Source: Micractinium sp. NFX-FRZ (lineage: Eukaryota > Chlorophyta > Trebouxiophyceae > Chlorellales > Chlorellaceae). Taken from it: a stretch of DNA of 64,000 bases. Under the pieces are notes generated by a model. It ran no database searches, was not told the DNA's origin, and saw only the letters and a program-made list of their open reading frames with translations. Positions within the stretch are counted from its first letter, which is position 1. Each line of letters opens with the position of its first letter. The translations under genes and the position numbers were made by a program. Below are positions 22,901-34,183 of this stretch, one piece after another. The stretch covers positions 62,001 to 126,000 of the forward strand of contig JAPTJF010000029.1 in NCBI GenBank assembly GCA_029339195.1. Direction: 5' to 3'.

Positions 22901-25819
22901 GCAACAAGGGGGAGAGCGGTGGGGGGCAGGCGCAACAGTGAGTTGGTCGGGGTCTTCAGGCGAGGACGTGCCAGGCCATCGACTTCCATGAATAGAGCAG
23001 CAGCGGGAGGGGGACCCTCCCCAGCCCTCCCGCCCTCGCGCCCAAAGCCCTGCTGCTCACCCTGTGCCCATCCCTGCCCACCAGCAGAGCCAGGCGCGTG
23101 CACGCCAGCCCCCCCTGGCACGCCAGTCACCACCCTGCCCCATCAGCAAGCCAGGCCGCACTCCTCCGCCCTCCCACCTGCTCTTCGTCCAGCGCCGGCG
23201 CCACGTCACGCGCTGAGCTGTCGCGCAGCACGCGCGCCGCAGCGCCCTCCAGCAGCCCCGCCAGCCGTGGGAAGCCTCCCACCAGAGCATCCCGCACAAA
23301 GCCGCCCCGGGCGGTGCCAAAGGCAGAGGCGAATGCATCCGACATGCCGGCAAGGGCGCGGGACCTGCGGGCGGGCCGGGGTGGGGGACACAGGGCCGGG
23401 GCAGCGGCAGCGAGGCCGGGCGAATCAGCAAGAGTGTGCAGCAGTGGCAGGCGCAGCAACTGCACCAGAGAGCGGTCGGGGTGGCCAGCACGCCGCTGCC
23501 CTCTGGCGCCATCTCCAGCACTAGCAGCGCTCAGCTATGGGCACAGCGTATGGCACAGCAGGCGCAGCACGGCGGGTGCAGCACAGCGGGCGCAGCACGG
23601 CAGGCTCACCAGAAGCGGTCCAGGGGCAGGGGGTCGCTCTCCTGTGGCGCCACCACATCCAGGAACAGCGTGTGCGACAGGGGGTCCTGCTTCTTGGCCA
23701 GCACCCGCTGCAGGTGCCACACCTCCACGGCCCTGCGGGGAGCGGGGGGGGGAGGTCCCGGGTTGAGAAGTGAGGGTGAAGGCAAAGCGTGCATTTCTTA
23801 GAGTGAGGGTGAAAGCCAAGCGTGCGTTGGGAGGAGCTGTGATTGTGGTTGTAATGCAACACACGCATGCACCCCGCCAGGAGGGACCATCCCCAGAGCG
23901 TACACCCTCGTACCAGCTCCATTCCACCCAAATCCGCCTGCAGGCGCGCCTGAAGCAGCCACGCCCCCAAACTGCACCATCCCTGCCCTGCCCGTCCACA
24001 CATCCACAAATCCACCCCCCCGAACCGAACCCCCGCCCCCACCTGCGCTGCAGCTGCTCCAGCGCCTGCCCCAGCTTCTCCCACAGCAGGTCTGCCACCT
24101 TAGCGGTGGACCCCGAAGGCCCGCCCATGGCCGCCCCCAGCCCCGCCCCCTTGCCGCCGCCCGCCCCCTTGGCTGCCACGCTGCTGGCGGAGAGCTTGCG
24201 GGGGTCCAGGGCTGCTGAGAAGTCCCGGAGGAAGAAGGCGGTGGCCTGGTCGGCCAGCTGGAGCACACCCTGCTGCAGCTCTCCCAAGTTGAACAGCACC
24301 TGCGGTAGTGCAACAAGAGAGGGAGGGAGGGAGGGGAGGTGGGAGTGAGGGCGAAGGCAACAACGTGGGTTGGGAGGAAGGTGTTTGTAGTGCAGCGCAC
24401 GCACGATCCGCAGGAAAGATTGTCCCTGGGAGCGGACTCCCGCACATGCACACAAGTCGGGCTTTGCGGGATGGCCTTGTGGGGTTGGGTTGTGCAGTAC
24501 CTGCAGCGCGCTGCCCACGTCAGCCTGGCTGAGGCACTCGAGGCCTGCCTTGAGAGCGGCCTGCAGACGGGGCAGAGGCGGGCGCGGGGAAACGGGCAAG
24601 GGGAGGGCAGGGGGCAGACGGGCAGGTTCATTGGGGCAGCAGCAGGGTCGGCTGCAAGGCGGCAGTGTGGCAGCGGCAGGGGCGGCTGCAAGGCGGCAGT
24701 GTGGCAGCAGCAGGGGCAGCGCGGGCAGCAGCAGGGGTATACAGACAGCAGGGGAAGCAGCACCAGCGGCAGGGCCCACCAGGCAGGGCGGCCCCGGCAC
24801 AACCCACACAAGCAGCGCCAGGCAGACGGGCAGAAGGAAGAAAAGGCCAGGCACACAGCCCACCTCTGTTTGGCTGCGCACCACCGCCGAGGCGGTCTGC
24901 AGGAACTCGGCATCCGCCTCCACTGCCTCCACGCCAGACATGTCTGCCTCCCCATCCACGGCGGCAATCTCGGAGAGCAGCTTGGCTGCTTTGGCCACCT
25001 CCAGGATGCCTGCTGGGCGTGGGGGAGGGGGCGCAGGAGGCGGGGGAGGGAGGAAGGATGAGTGGGAAGCGGCGCACGTGAGGGGGAGGGGGAAAGGTGT
25101 GGGTGGAGGGAGAAAGGATGAGTGGGGTGGGGCACATGAGAGGGAGGAGGTGAGGAGGTGAGGTGGGCAGGGACAGGGAGGGAGGGTGCACCCAGCGTTT
25201 CACCCTGCACTGTCCCACCCTGCCTCGCCCTGCGGCCATGAGACGCCAGCTGCATCCCATGCTGGCTGACACACAGCGGCGTCCCTCCCAAGCCTGCGGG
25301 CCTCCCGGCCGCCCTCCCACCCCGCACCCGGCCCCCCGCACCCGTGCCGTCGGCGGCCGCCATCTGCTGCCGCAGCTTGGCCACCAGCTTGAGGCGGTGG
25401 ATGACGTGGCGCAGCAGGTCCACCGTGGCCTGCAGGTTCCTCAGCTGCCGGGTGCGTGCCGCGATTTGAGAGTAAGGCTCCGAAACCTCTGCCCGCACGC
25501 GGGCCGCCACCATCTGCAGGCTGCGCACGCTGAGCCCGATGCGCTGCACTGCCGCCTCCGCCTCTGCCAGGCGTGCAGTCTGGGAGACGAGCTCATCCTG
25601 GTGCCGCAGCACTAGTGCACGAAGCGCCCCGTCCAGAGCCGCTACGCCGGACTGCAGGGCTTCCGTTTGCGCCGCCGCCGTGGTGTGGGTCTCGCTGAGC
25701 GAGCGGGAGGCAAAGCTGGCGGGGTCAAAGCTGTCGCTGAGGAAGGGGCGGAAGGAGGCGGAGGCCAGCAGCTCCGCCGCATCTTCCGCCGCGCTGGCGC
25801 CCTTGCCTCCCTTGCCCAT
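19965..25819 (-). CDS. COG5: Conserved oligomeric Golgi complex subunit 5 (COG5)
   Basis: COG5 is a subunit of the eight-protein COG tether that captures retrograde vesicles at the Golgi and keeps glycosylation enzymes in place. Twelve exons in gene order: 25819-25342, 25009-24864, 24560-24501, 24299-24043, 23732-23610, 23364-23178, 22892-22715, 22363-21839, 21491-21382, 20966-20808, 20633-20556, 20114-19965. All phases agree and give about 816 residues, close to human COG5 (about 839). The N-terminus has the COG5-type FLSDSFDPASFASRSL followed by a long helical region rich in Gln, Leu and Arg, as in CATCHR tethers. The start at 25819 (MGKGGKG) was chosen over an in-frame upstream Met because the latter adds only Pro/Arg-rich sequence. 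An Ala run and Gly/Ala linkers are lineage-specific. Several introns carry tandem copies of adjacent junctions. Confidence 0.9.
20204..20318 (-). repeat. Two decayed copies of the COG5 last-exon 5' junction
   Basis: Plus-strand text at 20101-20155 (AGAGAGTACTGCAG plus GGGGACAGGACGGGGCGGG, i.e. the start of the last exon and its acceptor) recurs at about 20204-20258 and, more altered, at 20266-20318. The GAGTACTGCA or GAGTGCTGCA core marks each copy. Confidence 0.8.
21183..21300 (-). repeat. Decayed copy of COG5 exon 9 3' junction
   Basis: Plus-strand 21308-21425 (end of exon 9, its donor and intron start) matches 21183-21300. Shared blocks include GCCCACCCCAGCCC, CAGTCCTATC versus CTCCTACTATC, and GCCCGCCTGC with a CTTGATG/CTTTGCA donor region. 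The tandem step is about 130 bases. Confidence 0.75.
23800..24470 (-). repeat. Homologous blocks in COG5 introns 3 and 4
   Basis: A block at about 23803-23900 resembles one at about 24345-24445 (GTTGGGAGGA, TGTAATGCAACACACGCA versus TGTAGTGCAGCGCACGCA, then a shared purine-rich stretch). They lie in the two introns either side of exon 4, so an old duplication may have included that exon or its flanks. Confidence 0.6.
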
Positions 25820-26964
25820 GGCACGCGCTCTGCAGGTGGCGGTGGCCGCAGGGTGGGGTGAAGTGGCGGCAGGGCGGGGCGGTGGGCGGCGGGGGAGTGA
25901 CAGGCAGCGGCACACAGTTGGTTGTCGGCATCCGAGTGGCGCGGCGCCTGCTGTAAAGCGAGCTGGGAGCTTGTTGGGCGGGTGCGGGGTTGCCAGCGAA
26001 CCAGACTAACAAAAGGGCCCAGCAGTGCGCAGGTGGGGCGGTTCACCCCCCTCGCCACGACTAGAGCGCACCAGCGATCTGTAAGTCCCCCACGAAAGAC
26101 TGCAGCCTAAAGCTGCTCGCACGATCGCCAGGCGGAAGGTGGGAGCAGCTCCTCCTGGGCACAAGCTGGGCGCGAGCTGCAAACTGCTTGATCAAGAGGG
26201 GTTCCCGATCCATTCGCCCAGCGAGGAGGATGGATGCCAGCAGTTAGGGGGCACCGCGGCGCGGCACGGCGCCTCACCGCAGCACAGCATGCGGGCGCCG
26301 CACCGCCACGCAGAGATGCTGTCATGCCAGCGCTTCTGTCAAATCCCCTCTACTGCGCAGGGCGGAACAATATTCTTACTACCAAACCATATTCCTCATG
26401 TATTTGAGCAGGATTGCTTCTTGCAGGTGCTCACGGTCCCTTGCTTGCTGTTCAGGAAAATGCTTAGGAAAATGCTTACATACAGACTGTCTGAAGGCAG
26501 GGATCATAAAATTTGAGTGGCTGATTGGCAGGGCTTACGAAATCGGATCGAATGGGCAGCTGGGGGAAGCGCGCAGCGGCAGATGGGTTCATGCGGCAGA
26601 TGGGGTGTTGCGATAGTACAGCAGTACAGCAGAGGGAGGGGCCCAGTGGGTGCCCTCAACGCTCAGGGGCGGCGCGCAGCGTGGCTGGCATGCGGACTTG
26701 CTCTCAGCAGAAATCAGAGCAGCAGTGGGCACCGGAGGGCGAGAACGACAGCCAAGGGCTGCCGTCGCACCGCACCCGACCGCCACTTTTCCGTGCACTC
26801 TCCGGCAGCCGAGTCTACCCTTGCACAGCGGCAGGTGGTCTGACATGGGGCCCGGGCCAGCAGAGGTCCAGAGGGATCAATGACACGACTGGCACGCCTG
26901 CTTGTTCCCCACCCGTCGTGATCTGGTGGGAGTCTGAGGCAGGCCCGAGGGGGCGGCGTGCCGA
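25820..26964. other. Intergenic region upstream of COG5
   Basis: Between the COG5 start and the stop of the small membrane-protein gene (same strand). It should hold the COG5 promoter and the other gene's 3' UTR. TTACA at 26476-26480 is TGTAA on the minus strand, about 490 bases past that stop. A GGAAAATGCTTA unit is repeated at about 26456-26480. No coding exon is supported. Confidence 0.5.
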
Positions 26965-28239
26965 TCAGCGGAGGTCCAGAGGAACCATGGGGTCAGCGGT
27001 GGGCTCGGCCAGCAGCAGGTCGGGGTCGTAGTAAGGGGGAGGGCCTGAGGCGGGGTTTCCGCCATGGACAAAGGAGTCTCCAAAGACGGCATAGATGCCG
27101 CTGCAGGCAAGGGCAGCAAGGCAGGCAGACGGGCAGGGGCGGGCAGGCGAGAGGGAGTGTGAGTGATGTGCGCATACGGGGTTGTGGCCAACTGGTGGTG
27201 TGGAACTGCCAGCTCAGCCTGCCTGGCTGCCGGCATGCCCTGCATCCATTTCCCAAGGTGTTGCAATGCCTGCCCGCCTGGGATGCGCCGCCGCCACCCA
27301 CCCGAAAGCCAGCGAGACGGCGAGGATGAAGGGGGCAAATGCCAAGAAGAACAGCCCTCCCAGCTTGATCAGCTCAGTTGCCCGCGGGATGAGCCCCTGC
27401 GGAGGCGGAGCGGCAGCGGCAGGGTGCGCTGTTGAAGTGAGGGAAAGTGGGGGAGGCGGAGGCAGGGAACGGTGGGCTGCGTGGCGCGAGGCGCGACCAG
27501 AAGGAGGGAGAGCAGGCAGCGGGGCTTGGTGGGCAAGAGGCAGAAAGAGGCAGCTGCCTGTGCGACAGCACTTGTGCCCCCCGGGCGGCAACTTCCGCTG
27601 GGCCTATATACAGACGTTCGACTGCCAGGCCGGCCTCCTCTGATGCGATCGTCCGCATGCCCACCTACCTCCAGGCCCTCGGAGTTGAGTGCCCGCGACT
27701 TGGCCAGCTGAGGTGGCACGTCCTCCTCTTCTGGCACACCCCGAAAAGAGGGCGCCGGCCGCGGCCCGCCGCCTCGCTGCTGCTGCTGCCCGCTGCCGCT
27801 CTGCCCAAAAGGCGAGCGTGGCGCAGCGGCAGCCGCCTCTGCCTCATCCCCGCTGACAGAGGCGGAGTCCAGGCCTCGCCGCCGCAGCTCCTTCTCGAAA
27901 GCAGACTCAACTGCAGGGCAGCGGGCGGCAGGCGGCAGGCGGCGGCAACAGTGACGGCAGGCAGGCAGTGACCGGCCCTGAGGCCCACACCTTGCGGCGG
28001 GTGCGTCTCAAAGGCTGCAACATGCCATGTGGTGGAGGTCCACAGAAAGACAGCGAAGCCAGAGAGGGAGAAGAAGAAGCAGGGTTGTGGTATGCTTTGC
28101 CAGCCCACTCACGCTCCCGGTCGCCGTCGCCGCTGCGCACAACCACAGATACAGCACGCTTGGTGATCGAGCCGCTCCTGTGCTGACGAAGGGCCGCCCT
28201 GAGCGGCCCCAGCTGCGCGCGGCAGACGGCCGCGTTCAT
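26965..28239 (-). CDS. Predicted plastid-targeted small membrane protein, 199 aa
   Basis: Function not recognised. Four exons in frame: 28239-28113, 27910-27669, 27396-27302, 27100-26965. The N-terminus is rich in Ala, Arg and Ser without acidic residues (ending KRAVSVVVRS), which fits a chloroplast transit peptide. It is followed by a charged linker (LESAFEKELRRRG, a Gln/Gly-rich patch and PEEEDVPPQLAKSRAL). A single strongly hydrophobic segment (GGLFFLAFAPFILAVSLAFG, about residues 133-152) continues into GIYAVFGDSFVHGG and an acidic, Pro-rich tail ending PLDLR. This is the layout of thylakoid or envelope accessory proteins, but no named family fits. The start lies only about 30 bases from the likely poly(A) signal of the upstream endonuclease III gene on the same strand. 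Confidence 0.72.
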
Positions 28240-28268
28240 AGCCGTGAAGCGCTGCAGAATCAGAGGTT

Positions 28269-28275
28269 AATTACA
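28269..28275 (-). terminator. TGTAA poly(A) signal of endonuclease III gene
   Basis: TTACA at about 28271-28275 reads TGTAA on the minus strand, roughly 245 bases after the endonuclease III stop and just upstream of the next minus-strand start at 28239. Confidence 0.5.
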
Positions 28276-28516
28276 CAGAATTAACTGAAAGTAATAATGC
28301 AGAGAAGGAGTAACGGCAATGCTCAGAATTCCAGAGGTAGGTACCAGAGCACAGAGCGCACGAGAGGCGGCTTCAGGCCGGCGCTCAGCAGCGACAAACA
28401 CAGGTAGGCACAGGGGATGGGTGCTAAATAATGTACATGCAAAGAACATGTGATTCTAATGAACAGTTTGGTTGTGGCAGACGCACAGTTTCCTCCCCGT
28501 TGATGAGGCGTGCCAA

Positions 28517-31346
28517 TCACTCCTGCCCCGCCGCCGCACTGCGCTTGCGCTTGCCAGCCGCCGTGGGCGCCGCCTTCTTGCCGCCCCCCTTGCCCGCCGC
28601 GCTGCCGTTGCTGCTGCTGCTCTTGGAGCCACCCGCCTTTAGTGGCGACACCCCGGCCTTGTTGTAGGGAGGCACTGCAGCCCAGCTGCAGATGGGGCAG
28701 TGCAGGGGGTCGTGCCGCTGCGCGGGGCACTTCTCGCGCCCTGCAAGGGGGCAGGGGGCGGGGCCGGTGGCTGGGTGGGCGGCACAAGGCAGGAACGGTA
28801 GGTAGCCTTAACACTGCCTCGACAGCGGCAAAGGCTCAGGGTCAGGAGGAGCTAGCAATTGAATGCCTGGAACGCGCACAGAATCGCAGTGCCTTCAGCC
28901 CCGAGCGCTTCGCCATGTTGCTTTCCTGCATGCCGCTTTCCACAGTGTTGTTGTGCATACAAAACTGCATACAGCGCCACTTCCCAAACATATAGCTGCT
29001 GCTGCTGCTGCTGCTGCTGCAAAGGCATCATCCGCTGCCATATGACCAGCTCAAGCACATCTGCAAGCAGTGCCTGCCCGCCCATCCCCCGCCACCGGGG
29101 GTCTGGACCCCACGCACCGAAGAAGATGATTTGCAGGTGCAGGTCTTTCCACAGCTCCTGCGCAAACAGCAGCTTCAGGTCGGCTTCCGTCTGCTCCACG
29201 CTGCGCCCATCTGTCAGCCCCCAGCGCTGCGCCAGACGGTGGATGTGTGTGTCCACGGGGAAGGCGTCCTGCCCAAATGCCTGGCACATGACCACACTGC
29301 GGGGAGGAAAGGGGAGGGTCAAGGTCAAGGCAGGGGGCGGTACAGGTGCGCCTAGCTAGAAAGGCTCCCTGCCCAAGCGCCTGGCACATGGCCCGCTGCA
29401 GGACAACAGCATTTCTTGGTGAGGGTGGGGTAAGGCAGGCGAAACGGGGGGAGGTAAAGGCGCGAGGCAGGTCAGCCTGGCATGTGACCACGCAACCACA
29501 AGAGGGAGGGAGGCAGGCAGGCAGGCACGCAGGCGGGCTTGGGGGGATGGCTTCAACAGGAGGCGGCGACCTCTCAATGCAGAGCGCCGCACGTTGCCCC
29601 AGCAGCCGACGCAGGTCGCCCCATGCATGCCCCCAATCGCCGTTCCGAAAACCGCCCCTGGCCCGGCACACGCTGACCTGGCCGTCTTGTGCCCCACCCC
29701 CGGCAGCGCCTCCAGGGCCTCCATGGAGGGAGGCACCTGCCCGCCGTGCTGATCCACCAACATCTGCATGGAGGGGAGCACCAGGAGAGCGAGGGCCAGG
29801 GAGAGAGTGTGAGTAATCATGGATGCCGGAGAGCACGGAGCGGCATTTGGTGCAGGGCGACGAAAAAGAGGAGGTGGCTCAGCACGCCAGGCTCATGGCC
29901 GGTAGGGTTCCGGCTGTGGTGCGCACCAGCTCTGCCCTGCCCTGCCCGACCAGCCCTTCACCTTGGCAACAACAAACTGCACTTACCAAGCTACTGCCCA
30001 CTGCAGCATTCACATTCCTGGCGTTGGTGGGGCAGGTGCCCCGCCTGCGCCTGCCGAACCCTTATGCCAAGAACCACTGCTGCCCACCTGGCTCATGGCC
30101 TTGAGATTCTTGGCCTTGGTCGGCGCCAGGCCCAGCTGGCGGATGCAATTGCAGATGTCGGCCACGTCGGCGCCCGCCATGCTGGCGGCGTCTGGCGCCA
30201 GGTGGAACAGCGCCGGCGTGCACTCATTCACCTTCTTGTCCGTCGTCTGCACGGCGGGGGGGGGGGAGGGGGGCACTTGATTGGAAAGGCTGCCATGCCA
30301 AGGGATGCAGCCCTGGGGGTGCACTCATTTTCCATTCTCTTGCGTCATCTGCAGGACCGGCACCAGCCAGCTGGCACGGGATGCTGGATGCACAGGGACG
30401 AGGCGGGTGCCTGCCTTGTGCTACTGAGCAGCAAGCGCCACCGGGCTCTTCCTGGATCCATGCATGCCATGTGCTGCGCAGGCCGTGTGCCGCTGATTGG
30501 AACCTCCCGCATACGGCAGATGGGCTGTGGGCGTACCGCAGGGGCGCCAGCATCGCATTTTGCATTGCCTGGGCCTGCCGCCCCAGCCCCCACTGCCCTG
30601 GTGCATAAAACTCCTCTCCCTTGGTGCATCAAACTCTTTTAAGAATTCTGCAACTCTTTGCATCTCACCTGCGCTGACAGCAGCACCGCACAGAGCAGCT
30701 GGAAGTCGGTCCCATGGTCGAGAGGGATAGGCGGGTTGGGGTACAGCCGGCCCAGCAGCTCTGCGATGCGCTGTGCTTTGAACGCCAGGGCTGAATGGTT
30801 GTCCAGCACCAGCTTGGAGGGTGACTTGGCAGGTGGCCTGCTGCCCTTCTTCTTGGCCTGCTTGGTGGCGCCAGCTGGCGGTGACATGAGCTCCGCTTCT
30901 ATGCTGCCATCTGCTGCCGCTGCAGCGCCCTGTGCTGCCTGGGCGGCCGCCTCTGCTGCCTCTGCTGCTGCCGCATCCGCAGCGACCCGATCTGCCAATG
31001 GTGTGCCATCGATGGCTGCTGCTGCTGCTGCTGCTGATCCCTCGGAGGTGCTCCGTGAGCGGGTGCTGCGGCTGCTGCGGGCGGTGCGCTTTGCAGCATG
31101 CTCGTCAGCAGCGGCTGCCGCAGGAGGCGGCGTGGCAGCCGCTGTAGCTGCTGCCACCGGCATGGCGACGCTAGACTGTCTGCGTCGGGGCGCCAGGGCT
31201 GCGGCTGTGGACCAGGCGGCTCCCAGGGCGGCGATTGGAGCCACGCACCGCCAGCGCGGGAGGGCGGGCGGTGCGGTGACGGGCAGGCGGCGGGAGACCA
31301 GGTGGCGGGTCAGGACGTGCAGCGCCAATTGGTGGCGCAGGAGCAT
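28517..31346 (-). CDS. NTH1: Endonuclease III (HhH-GPD DNA glycosylase/AP lyase)
   Basis: Removes oxidised pyrimidines from DNA and cuts the abasic site in base-excision repair. Exons: 31346-30669, 30246-30088, 29763-29678, 29296-29118, 28740-28517; about 441 residues. The N-terminal 180 residues are Arg- then Ala/Ser-rich and begin MLLRHQLALHVLTRHLVSRR, typical of organelle targeting (an in-frame Met at 31394 is an alternative start). The glycosylase core follows: LLSAQTTDKKV, the helix-hairpin-helix LPGVGHKTAR with the catalytic Lys (about 306), and PVDTHIHRLAQRW with the catalytic Asp (about 324). The Fe-S region reads REKCPAQRHDPLHCPICSW: only three of the four cluster Cys fit, and their spacing differs from C-x6-C-x2-C-x5-C. 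The tail is Lys-rich (KRKRS), which could serve nuclear import. Confidence 0.88.
28990..29019 (-). repeat. (CAG)n microsatellite in endonuclease III intron 4
   Basis: About nine GCT units on the plus strand (CAG on the coding strand) lie between exons 4 and 5. The tract is intronic, so it does not encode Gln in this model. Confidence 0.9.
29363..29401 (-). repeat. Decayed copy of endonuclease III exon 4 5' end with acceptor
   Basis: Plus-strand 29265-29300 (exon 4 start) recurs here. The copy translates as RAMCQALGQGAF against VVMCQAFGQDAF in the real exon and keeps a CTGCAG acceptor, but its frame then leads into non-homologous sequence. Confidence 0.85.
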
Positions 31347-31653
31347 CCAGATGCCAGCGATTCTGGGATGCGGAGCAACGGGTCTGCAAGCCAAAAGAAC
31401 GAGAGGTTTTCGAGCGCGCCACGGCCTGGAGGGCCAGAGCTCGAGGCTGCCTGCTCAAATTTATCGGAGCTATACGCACGAAGATGGTCGCCTGCTCCCA
31501 GGCACTGGCGAAAAACTCACGCCATGCTTTGCGTGCTGCCAGGGACTGGGTCTGCTGTGAATGAGGGTGCCGGGCGCAACCTCCTCCGGCCTCTTCCCGT
31601 GGGCGGCCAGGACAGCGGCCAAGGCCAAGACTAAACGGCCTAAACCAGTCACC
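31347..31653. promoter_or_regulatory. Divergent promoter region, endonuclease III / eL15
   Basis: Only about 307 bases separate the two opposite start codons, so both promoters and 5' UTRs must fit here. No TATA box stands out. A CAGTCACC start context precedes the eL15 ATG. Confidence 0.6.
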
Positions 31654-34183
31654 ATGGGCGCCTACAAGGCAAGCGGCCCAGCCGCCGCGCATCGGGCAGC
31701 ATGCTCCCCCTGCACCTGACAGCGGGAAACATGGCCTCCTATCGTCCTCAGAAAACGCCAGGGCTCAGCGCATCAGCCTCTCCTGCCTGCCCGCATGCCG
31801 CCTCTCGCTCACCGCTCTGCCCGCACCCCTCTTTGTCCCCTTGCAGTATGTTGAGGTGCGCAAAGGAGGCCCTAGACCGCCTTCTGCTCGGGCTGGGCGG
31901 GCGGCGTCACAGCACTGGCAGGCGGCAGCGGCGGGCCGACCGGTCATGGCAGCGGGCTCGGGCGCTGTGGGCTTGCAGGCCGCGTCTCCTTCTCATATGC
32001 CTGCACCCTCCTCCTGCATGATGCTTTCTGCTGCTGCAGGAGCTGTGGAAGAAGAAGCAGAGCGATGTGCTCCGCTTCCTGCTGCGCGTGCGCTGCTGGG
32101 AGTTCCGCCAGCTGCCCGGCATCGTGCGCCTGGCGCGCCCCAGCCGCCCTGACAAGGCCCGCCGCATGGGCTTCAAGTCCAAGCAGGGCTATGTCGTGTA
32201 TAGGGTGCGCGTGCGCCGCGGCGGCCGCAAGAAGCCCATCTCCAAGGTGCGCGCAGCCAGCAGCCAACAAACAGCAGCAGCAGAGTCGGCATCGATGTCG
32301 CTGGCAGCACGAGGCGCCGGCCAGCAGCGGACCAGCACAGCAGGGGCGTGAGTTGCAGCGCAAGTGGCTGCAGCACGAGCGGGCAGCGGATGCAGCACGA
32401 GCGTGGCAGCAGCGGCAACAACGGCTGCAGTGTGGCTGCTGGAGTGCAGGCATGGCGCAGCTGCACCGCTCACCAGCAGCACCGGCCGCTCACCGCCCTC
32501 GTGTTCCCTCGCCTGCTTCCCGCCGCCTCCCGCCACTGCCCTTGCCCTTGCCGCCTGCAGGGTATCGTGTACGGCAAGCCCGTGCACCAGGGTGTGACGC
32601 AGCTGAAGCCTACCCGCAACCTGCGCAACATTGCGGAGGAGCGTGTGGGCCGCAAGTGCGGCGGCCTGCGGGTGCTGAACAGCTACTGGGTGAACCAGGT
32701 GAGCGCCCTCTCTGCTCATCTGGAGTTAGCAATGGGAGGGCGAAGGGGTCAGGGCATGTGCTGTGCGCTGGCAGGTGCGCTGTGCAAAAGGAAGGGCTAC
32801 AGCGTGTTCAGGCTGGCATGGCGAGGCGCGGCGGCGTAGGCATCCGGAACGTCGGCGCATGTCACCAGCACGGCAAGACGGACGCTGCGATGCTCGGGCA
32901 TGGTGCATCGGCAGCAGTGTGGCAGCAGCAGCTGGGAGATTGGCAGCTAGCCAGTATTGGAGCGGCACTGGGCTGGAGGCCGTTTGGCGCCTCTCCAACA
33001 CGCAATGAGGGGCCGCACATGGCGATGGGCAGCACCACTGCCTGTGCGGCACATGGTACCTGCCCAACAAACCCGCCCAAGTGCAGCCTGCCAGCCCCGG
33101 CTTGTCTGCCCCGTCAACTGCGCCGCCGCTGCGGGGTGCCACCTTTCATGCCCCGAGCTTCTGTGTGTGCTCAGCCCCACCTGCTCTGCCCTTCCCCCCG
33201 GTCACTGCCCGCAGGATGCTGTGTACAAGTACTTCGAGGTGATCCTGGTGGACCCTGCGCACAAGGCCATCCGCAAGGTGCGCTGCAGAACGGGATGGGG
33301 GCAGGATGGGGCCAGAAAGGGTCCCGCCCGCCCGGCGGTGGGCTTGGCGCAGGGGAGGGGGCGGGGGCAGGGGCAGGGCAGCATGTGGCAGCGTGTGGCA
33401 GCGAGCCGGGAGCTTCGAGGCTGGCGAGCCAGCAATGCAGCGTGGGGAGCAGGGCAGCACATGAGCAGCCAGGCAAGAGAGGAGCAGCCGGGGAGGAGCA
33501 GGAGCAGGGGCGACAGGCAGTGGCCTTGCGGCGGGCAGCATTGGTTGCAGTGGCGGGCGCTGGTCCAGGAGCGAGGGCGCCGCCAGCATTTAGGCAGTGT
33601 TGCAGCCGTGGGAGCAGGGAGCCTGCACACAGCGCCTGGTGCCTCCTGCAGCGGGGACAGGAGCCCAGCAAGGGTGGAGCAGCGCGCTGTAGCAGCACGG
33701 TGCAGCCAGCAGCTGGGAAGCATCAAGGAGCAGCACGTAGCAGGCGGTCGTGCGCGGAGCGGAGCATCCCGTCAGTAGCAGCAGGCAGCAGACTGGCAGG
33801 CGTTCCAGGCGCAGCGCAGCTGGGTTTCAGCTGGAGCTGCACACAGCAGGCAGCAGCACGTGCGCTCCCGCCAAGCATGGCGCCAGCAGCTTTCCGAACA
33901 TGCTGCTGCCCATCTGGCAGCACCCTGCCGCCACCGCCTCCCGTCACGTCATTTCCCGCTCACCTCTCCTCGCCCCGCTGCTCCCCGTCCCCGCCCGCAG
34001 GACGCGCGCATCAACTGGATTGTCAACCCCGTGCACAAGCACCGCGAGCTGCGCGGCCTGACGAGCGCGGGCAAGAAGTTCCGCGGCCTCACGGGCAAGG
34101 GCCACCTGCACACCAAGGCCCGCCCCAGCCGCCGCGCTGTGTGGCGCAAGAACAACAGCATCGTGCTGCGCCGCTACCGCTGA
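31654..34183 (+). CDS. RPL15: 60S ribosomal protein eL15
   Basis: Structural protein of the large cytosolic ribosomal subunit that binds 28S and 5.8S rRNA. Six exons: 31654-31668, 31847-31855, 32040-32246, 32561-32698, 33215-33277, 34001-34183, giving exactly 204 residues, the usual eL15 length. Exon 1 encodes MGAYK, the 9-base exon 2 only YVE, and exon 3 starts [20 protein letters not shown], together the universal eL15 N-terminus. Later blocks ([29 protein letters not shown], ending LRRYR) are equally conserved. The first intron starts with GC (AAG|GCAAGC), so both the tiny exon and the non-canonical donor are supported by protein conservation. Introns 4 and 5 are long (516 and 723 bases) and CAG-rich. 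Confidence 0.98.

Noticed and set aside
23798..25915. A 705-codon minus-strand open frame.
   Set aside because: Its first part is COG5 exon 1, but the rest reads through introns and out-of-frame exons. The spliced COG5 model has family-like length and correct phases.
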